Below, piece after piece: positions 59,469 to 64,000 of a stretch of DNA of 64,000 nucleotides. Origin of the DNA: an uncultured Blautia sp. (lineage in GTDB: Bacteria > Bacillota > Clostridia > Lachnospirales > Lachnospiraceae); NCBI RefSeq assembly GCF_934424005.1, contig NZ_CAKRXI010000008.1, positions 1-64,000 of the forward strand, written 5' to 3'. The notes below the pieces were generated by a model that was not told the origin of the DNA, did no database searches, and saw only the letters and a list, made by a program, of their open reading frames with translations. Numbering within the stretch: the stretch's first letter is position 1; each line of letters starts with the position of its first letter. The position numbers and the translations under genes are program-made.

Positions 59469-61697
59469 TTATTCGGTTTCCTGAATGCGCCGATCCAGTG
59501 AGCTGTATCTTCTCTGCTGCTTCTCATTTCGGATCATCTCACGGAAAGTCTCCTCACTTCCTACAACAGTAACGCATTTTCTCGCACGTGTTACTGCTGT
59601 ATAAAGAAGATTCCTGTTCATCAGCATTCTCGGACCAGAAAGCAGTGGAATGATCACTGCCGGATATTCTGAACCCTGTGATTTATGTATGGTTACTGCA
59701 TAAGCAAGTTCCAGTTCATCCAGCTGTTTGAATGAATATTCCGCCCATCGGCCATCTTCAAACTCAACCTCTGCTGTTTCTGCAAATTCATTGATTGTTT
59801 TGATGATGCCGGTGTCCCCATTAAAAACTCCAACACCTTTTTCGATCGGTATTCCATATCTTCCGCGGATTTCCCATTCCAGCTGATAATTATTGCGAAC
59901 CTGCATGACCTTATCACCCTCACGGAAAAGTCCCTGTCCTATTTCTTTCTCTTTCTTGGAAGCGTCCGGCGGATTCAGGTATCTCTGCAGGATCTGATTC
60001 AGACGTTCCACACCGAGAAGTCCTTTTCGCATTGGTGTCAGAACCTGGATTTCAAACGGTTTTGCTTCCACATATTTGGGAAGTTTTTCCTGAATCAGTG
60101 CAATCACCACACGAATGATGATATCCGCATCGTATCTTTTGAGAAAAAAGAAATCCCGGCTCTTGTTATTGATTTCCACCTGCTCACCTTTATTGATCTT
60201 ATGTGCATTCACAACAATGTCACTCTCTGATGCCTGTCGGAAGATTTTCTTCAGTTCAACTACCGGAAACTGTCCACTTCGGATAATATCACGAAGTACA
60301 TTTCCCGGTCCCACACTTGGAAGCTGATTTTCATCTCCTACCAGGATCAGTCTCGTTCCTGCCGTAACTGCCATAAGAAGCGAATGGATGAGATGTATAT
60401 CCACCATCGACATCTCATCAATGATAATGACATCCGTCTCCAGAGGATTTTCTGCATTTCGCTCAAAATGAATGGGCTGGCCTTCTCTGTCATCTTCCGG
60501 CATTCCCGAAAGTTCGAGAAGACGATGGATCGTCTGTGCCTCATAGCCGGTAGCCTCTGTCATACGCTTCGCTGCCCTTCCGGTTGGAGCCGCCAGCCTG
60601 ATCTCTGCACCTTCGCCCTCAAAATATCGGATGATCGCATTGATTGTCGTTGTTTTTCCGGTACCGGGACCGCCGGTGAGAATAAGCAGACCATGCCCGG
60701 CAGCTTCCTGCACTGCTTTTTTCTGCATTTCATCCAAAACCGTTCCCGTTTCTTTCTCTATCTGGACAATTCTTCGTTCCACTATTTTCTCATCTTCCGG
60801 GCAGAAAATATCAAGTTCCCGAAGCATTCTTGCCGTATTTAACTCCAGATAATAATATTGAGCCGGATAGATCAGTATCTGATCTCCTTGTTCCTTCTGA
60901 ACGATCTTACGGTCCATCGCCAGATCGACCAGATGCTTCTCCATATAAGAAGAATCTACACCGAGCAGTTCTGCTGCACGCTGAAAGAGCTCGTCTTTCG
61001 GAAGATATACATGTCCCTCCCCGGTTGCCTGCAGAAGAGTATATACCATTCCACTTTTTATTCTGTAATCTGAATCTGTATGAATTCCAATGCGATAGGC
61101 GATCTCATCTGCAATTTTGAATCCCACACCACTGATATCATCTGCAAGTCTATACGGATTTTCCTGCAAAACACTGTAAACAGAGTCTCCATACTTCTGG
61201 TAGATTTTGGCACCAAGGTTCAGTGAAATCCCATATTTCTGCAAAAACATCATTGCCTTCCGCATATCGGACTTTTCCGCGATTTGCATGGCAATCTCTC
61301 TTGCCTTTTTTTCACTGATTCCCTTAACTTCAGACAGTCTTTCAGGCTCATTTTCTACTATCTGAAACGTATCATCTCCAAAATGACGTACGATCCTTCC
61401 CGCCAGCGCCGCGCCAATTCCTTTAATCGCACCCGAACCGAGGTATCTTTCCATAGCCAGTGCATCTTCCGGCATTTTTTCAGTCAGCCGCACTGCCTGA
61501 AACTGCTTTCCATAAACCGGATGCTGTGTAAAATTCCCCTCCAGTTCTACAGATGCTCCCTGTGTGACCACCGGAAAACTTCCAACGCAGGTCAGCTCGT
61601 CTTCCTCGCTGACCCCTTTTAATACCATAACCGTATATCCATTATCTTCATTTCGAAAAATAATATGATCAATATATCCTGTAATGCTCTCGCTCAT
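59469..61697 (-). CDS. recD2: RecD2-type ATP-dependent DNA helicase
   Basis: A 742-residue superfamily 1B helicase of the RecD2/YrrC class, which works without RecB and RecC. The N-terminal third (OB-like domain and helix-hairpin-helix repeats, such as GSGAIKGIGAALAGRI) precedes Walker A LTGGPGTGKTTT. IIIDEMSMVDIHL, LILVGDENQLPSVGPG and the late AVTIHKSQGSEYPAVI are helicase motifs; LYTAVTRAR is motif VI. It unwinds with 5'-3' polarity and protects replication in Bacillus. GAGGAAGAA precedes the ATG. Confidence 0.95.
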   Translation of the reverse strand: MSESITGYIDHIIFRNEDNGYTVMVLKGVSEEDELTCVGSFPVVTQGASVELEGNFTQHPVYGKQFQAVRLTEKMPEDALAMERYLGSGAIKGIGAALAGRIVRHFGDDTFQIVENEPERLSEVKGISEKKAREIAMQIAEKSDMRKAMMFLQKYGISLNLGAKIYQKYGDSVYSVLQENPYRLADDISGVGFKIADEIAYRIGIHTDSDYRIKSGMVYTLLQATGEGHVYLPKDELFQRAAELLGVDSSYMEKHLVDLAMDRKIVQKEQGDQILIYPAQYYYLELNTARMLRELDIFCPEDEKIVERRIVQIEKETGTVLDEMQKKAVQEAAGHGLLILTGGPGTGKTTTINAIIRYFEGEGAEIRLAAPTGRAAKRMTEATGYEAQTIHRLLELSGMPEDDREGQPIHFERNAENPLETDVIIIDEMSMVDIHLIHSLLMAVTAGTRLILVGDENQLPSVGPGNVLRDIIRSGQFPVVELKKIFRQASESDIVVNAHKINKGEQVEINNKSRDFFFLKRYDADIIIRVVIALIQEKLPKYVEAKPFEIQVLTPMRKGLLGVERLNQILQRYLNPPDASKKEKEIGQGLFREGDKVMQVRNNYQLEWEIRGRYGIPIEKGVGVFNGDTGIIKTINEFAETAEVEFEDGRWAEYSFKQLDELELAYAVTIHKSQGSEYPAVIIPLLSGPRMLMNRNLLYTAVTRARKCVTVVGSEETFREMIRNEKQQRRYSSLDRRIQETE

Positions 61698-61753
61698 TTC
61701 TTCCTCTTTCTTCCGGTCCCAAAATTGCTACTGTTTTTCAGCCTTATAACAGC

Positions 61754-61792
61754 AAAACCAGGATATCTATGATCTATCATAAATATTCCTGG
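61754..61792 (-). terminator. Terminator of mreB
   Basis: CCAGGAATAT-TATGAT and ATCATA-ATAT-CCTGG form a long, slightly imperfect stem followed by TTTTGC on the minus strand. Confidence 0.75.
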
Positions 61793-61808
61793 CTCCTGTC
61801 TGCAGTTA

Positions 61809-62798
61809 TTAAGATTCCATACGGTTCATTATCTCTGCATATTTGCCGGTTCCAACAGCTACCACATGCATCGCATTCTGAACAGTCAGAGTATTTACCC
61901 CTGTCCTCTGCTCGATCAGTGCATCCATTCCCCGAAGCAGTGCTCCTCCGCCCGCCAGGACAATTCCTCTGTCCACAATATCAGCGGCCAGTTCCGGCGG
62001 TGTCTTTTCCAGCACTCCATGGACTGCTTCTACGATCTGTCCTGTCGCATCTTTCAGTGCCACACGGATTTCTTCGGAAGTCAGTTTTACTTTTTTCGGA
62101 AGTCCTGTAAGTACATTTCGTCCTTTTACTTCCATCACCTGTGGATTCGCCTCTTCGATAGCTGTGCCGATTTTTATTTTGATTGCTTCTGCAGTATCCG
62201 ATCCGATAAACAAACTGTGCGTCTTTCGTATATAACTCATGATTGCCTGGTCAAACGCATCTCCCGCAACCTTGATCGTTGATGACACAACAACACCGCC
62301 AATCGAAATAACAGCAATATCCGTTGTGCCGCCACCAATATCCACGATCAGATTGCCAAAAGGCTTCGTAATATCCACACCGGCACCGATTGCAGCAGCG
62401 ATTGGTTCTTCAACCAGAAACACTTCTCTCGCTCCTGCCTGATAAGTTGCTTCTTCCACTGCCTTACGTTCGATCTCCGTGATACCACTCGGCACACACA
62501 CGCTGATCCGTGGTTTGCGGAACGCCCGCCGCCCCATCGCCTTGGCGATAAAATATTTCAACATTTTTTCCATAACGACAAAATCTATGATCATTCCCTG
62601 ACGAATCGGACAGATTACTTCCATATTGGAAGTAACATGCCCAGCCATCTGCCGGGCTTCTTCACCAATTGCTTTGATCTTCTCTGTATCTTTATCATAT
62701 ACTACTACAGATGGTTCGCTCAAAACAAGGCCTCTGCCCGTAGAATATACCAGACTGTTTGTCGTTCCCAGATCTATTCCTATATCATTTGCAGGCAT
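61809..62798 (-). CDS. mreB: Rod-shape-determining actin homologue MreB
   Basis: A 329-residue actin-like ATPase. IGIDLGTTNSLVY is phosphate loop 1, NLIVDIGGGTTDIAVI is phosphate loop 2, and GIVLAGGGALLRGM is the adenosine motif. Membrane-bound filaments direct lateral wall synthesis. mreC and mreD do not follow, so this may be a stand-alone Mbl/MreBH-like paralogue. The start at 62798 has AAGGGAGATC upstream; an in-frame ATG 26 codons earlier adds a hydrophobic stretch not seen in the family. Confidence 0.93.
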   Translation of the reverse strand: MPANDIGIDLGTTNSLVYSTGRGLVLSEPSVVVYDKDTEKIKAIGEEARQMAGHVTSNMEVICPIRQGMIIDFVVMEKMLKYFIAKAMGRRAFRKPRISVCVPSGITEIERKAVEEATYQAGAREVFLVEEPIAAAIGAGVDITKPFGNLIVDIGGGTTDIAVISIGGVVVSSTIKVAGDAFDQAIMSYIRKTHSLFIGSDTAEAIKIKIGTAIEEANPQVMEVKGRNVLTGLPKKVKLTSEEIRVALKDATGQIVEAVHGVLEKTPPELAADIVDRGIVLAGGGALLRGMDALIEQRTGVNTLTVQNAMHVVAVGTGKYAEIMNRMES

Positions 62799-62875
62799 AA
62801 GATCTCCCTTCCATATGCTTCCTGTAAAAATCTGATATTCTTTCGTTATACATATAATCACGCTTATTATAAACA

Positions 62876-62896
62876 ACTTTTCAGCAATTGAAAAGT
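62876..62896. terminator. Hairpin between uvrA and mreB
   Basis: A perfect 8-bp stem ACTTTTCA/TGAAAAGT with a 5-base loop, followed on the minus strand by TTGTTTATAAT. It may end uvrA transcription; the TATAAT just after it may serve mreB. Confidence 0.5.
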
Positions 62897-62950
62897 CCCT
62901 TATTCATAACAAAATACCTGCGGATATTAACACGCACAATAACCGGCCGT

Positions 62951-64000
62951 TTACTTTAAATATTTTGCCACATACTGGCCTGTATAGGAATCCGGGCAGA
63001 CAGCAATTTCTTCCGGTGTACCTGTTGCAATAACAGTACCTCCACGTTCACCGCCTTCCGGTCCCATATCTATGATATAATCTGCAGTTTTGATCACGTC
63101 CAGATTATGCTCGATGACTACAACTGTATTGCCGCCCTCTGTCAGGCGCTGCAGGATCTCAACAAGCTTATGAACATCCGCAAAGTGAAGTCCTGTCGTC
63201 GGCTCATCCAGAATATAAATGGTACGACCGGTACTGCGTTTGCTGAGTTCAGTCGCAAGCTTGATTCTCTGCGCTTCTCCACCCGAAAGCTCGGTAGATG
63301 GCTGTCCAAGACGGATATAAGAAAGTCCTACATCATAGAGTGTCTGAATCTTTCTCTTAATGGAAGGAATGTTCTCGAAGAAAGCAAGAGCCTCTTCCAC
63401 CGTCATATTCAAAACATCGTAAATACTCTTGTCTTTGTATTTTACTTCCAGAGTCTCACGATTATACCGTTTACCCTTGCAGACTTCACATGGTACATAA
63501 ACATCTGCAAGGAAATGCATCTCAATCTTGATGATACCATCACCACTGCAGGCTTCGCAGCGTCCGCCTTTGACATTAAAACTGAAACGTCCTTTCTTAT
63601 AGCCACGTGCTTTGGCATCAGCTGTAGATGCAAACAGATCACGGATCTGATCAAACACACCTGTATAGGTTGCAGGATTGGAACGCGGTGTACGTCCAAT
63701 CGGTGACTGATCGATACTGATTACCTTATCCAGCTGATCCAGTCCCTGAATTTCTTTATGTTTCCCCGGAATCACTCTAGCTCTGTTGAGGTCTCGCGCA
63801 AGCGTCTTATACAGAACTTCATTGATCAGGGAACTTTTGCCAGAACCGCTGACTCCCGTCACCGCAGTCATAATGCCAAGCGGCACATCTACATTTACCT
63901 GTTTCAGATTGTTTTCTGCTGCTCCACGGATTTTCAGCCAGCCGGTCGGTTGTTTACGTTCTGTCGGTACCGGAATTTTGCAACGTCCGCTCAGGTAAGC
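62951..64000 (-). CDS. uvrA: Excinuclease ABC subunit A (C-terminal part)
   Basis: The last 349 codons of UvrA, open to the right window edge. This part contains the second ATPase: Walker [11 protein letters not shown], the zinc module [11 protein letters not shown] and [10 protein letters not shown], signature LSGGEAQR and Walker [36 protein letters not shown] is a UvrA hallmark. UvrA recognises DNA damage with UvrB in nucleotide excision repair. The stop codon is intact at 62951. Confidence 0.97.
   Translation of the reverse strand, partial: AYLSGRCKIPVPTERKQPTGWLKIRGAAENNLKQVNVDVPLGIMTAVTGVSGSGKSSLINEVLYKTLARDLNRARVIPGKHKEIQGLDQLDKVISIDQSPIGRTPRSNPATYTGVFDQIRDLFASTADAKARGYKKGRFSFNVKGGRCEACSGDGIIKIEMHFLADVYVPCEVCKGKRYNRETLEVKYKDKSIYDVLNMTVEEALAFFENIPSIKRKIQTLYDVGLSYIRLGQPSTELSGGEAQRIKLATELSKRSTGRTIYILDEPTTGLHFADVHKLVEILQRLTEGGNTVVVIEHNLDVIKTADYIIDMGPEGGERGGTVIATGTPEEIAVCPDSYTGQYVAKYLK

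Overview
The window looks like chromosome from a low-to-mid GC Gram-positive anaerobe of the class Clostridia, most probably family Lachnospiraceae and Blautia-like. This is inferred from gene content and style: AGGAGG ribosome binding sites, TTGACA/TATAAT promoters with 17-bp spacers, a PucR-type regulator beside an orphan MsmK ATPase, DUF3786, Rpn-type nucleases, a cdaA-cdaR-HPr chain, and long acidic or Gly/Ser-rich tails on surface proteins. No species can be fixed by eye. Nearly all genes are on the minus strand.

Layout. 0-5 kb: an ABC substrate-binding protein cut by the window edge, DUF3786, a decayed MFS/aldolase gene pair, a DUF89 phosphatase, the shared sugar-ABC ATPase MsmK and a PucR-type regulator. 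5-9 kb: modABC molybdate uptake and a Ser/Asp-rich lipoprotein. 9-14.6 kb: uppP, flanked by two inverted copies of one intergenic repeat, then carAB. 14.8-18.6 kb: a small accessory zone with two identical tRNA-Leu(CAG) genes, a third 36-bp copy of the tRNA 3' end, an Rpn nuclease, an XRE regulator, a GH25 lysozyme and two palindromic elements. 18.5-25.1 kb: a five-gene glycosylation operon (GT2, DegT-like, ATP-grasp, RffA, GT-C) divergent from a paired SMR flippase. 25.2-29 kb: a zinc-ribbon protein, ClpX and HtrA. 29-51.8 kb: a cell-surface polysaccharide locus. 51.8-64 kb: an L,D-transpeptidase, HPr, CdaR, CdaA, two membrane proteins, ComFC, RecD2, MreB and the C-terminal part of UvrA.

How the genes work together. 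Much of the window builds the envelope. RfbA, RfbB, RfbC and RfbD make dTDP-L-rhamnose. Five GT2 proteins, three of them with two catalytic domains, would assemble a rhamnose-containing glycan on a lipid primed by a WbaP-type transferase. Wzm/Wzt with a carbohydrate-binding tail would export it, a methyltransferase-kinase protein resembling WbdD may cap it, and an LCP protein may attach it to peptidoglycan. UppP recycles the undecaprenyl carrier. D,D-carboxypeptidases, an L,D-transpeptidase, MreB and the c-di-AMP synthase CdaA concern wall growth and its control.

The most striking system is the 18.5-25.1 kb module. It has the parts of an ArnB/ArnC/ArnT/ArnEF-like pathway (amino-sugar synthesis, transfer to undecaprenyl phosphate, flipping, transfer outside the membrane) in a Gram-positive setting, with an added ATP-grasp ligase and a second DegT-like protein. 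Its two arms are fired from overlapping back-to-back promoters. Other points of note are a D,D-carboxypeptidase homologue that has lost its catalytic serine, and several structured intergenic repeats. No CRISPR array, complete insertion sequence, integrase or rRNA gene was seen.
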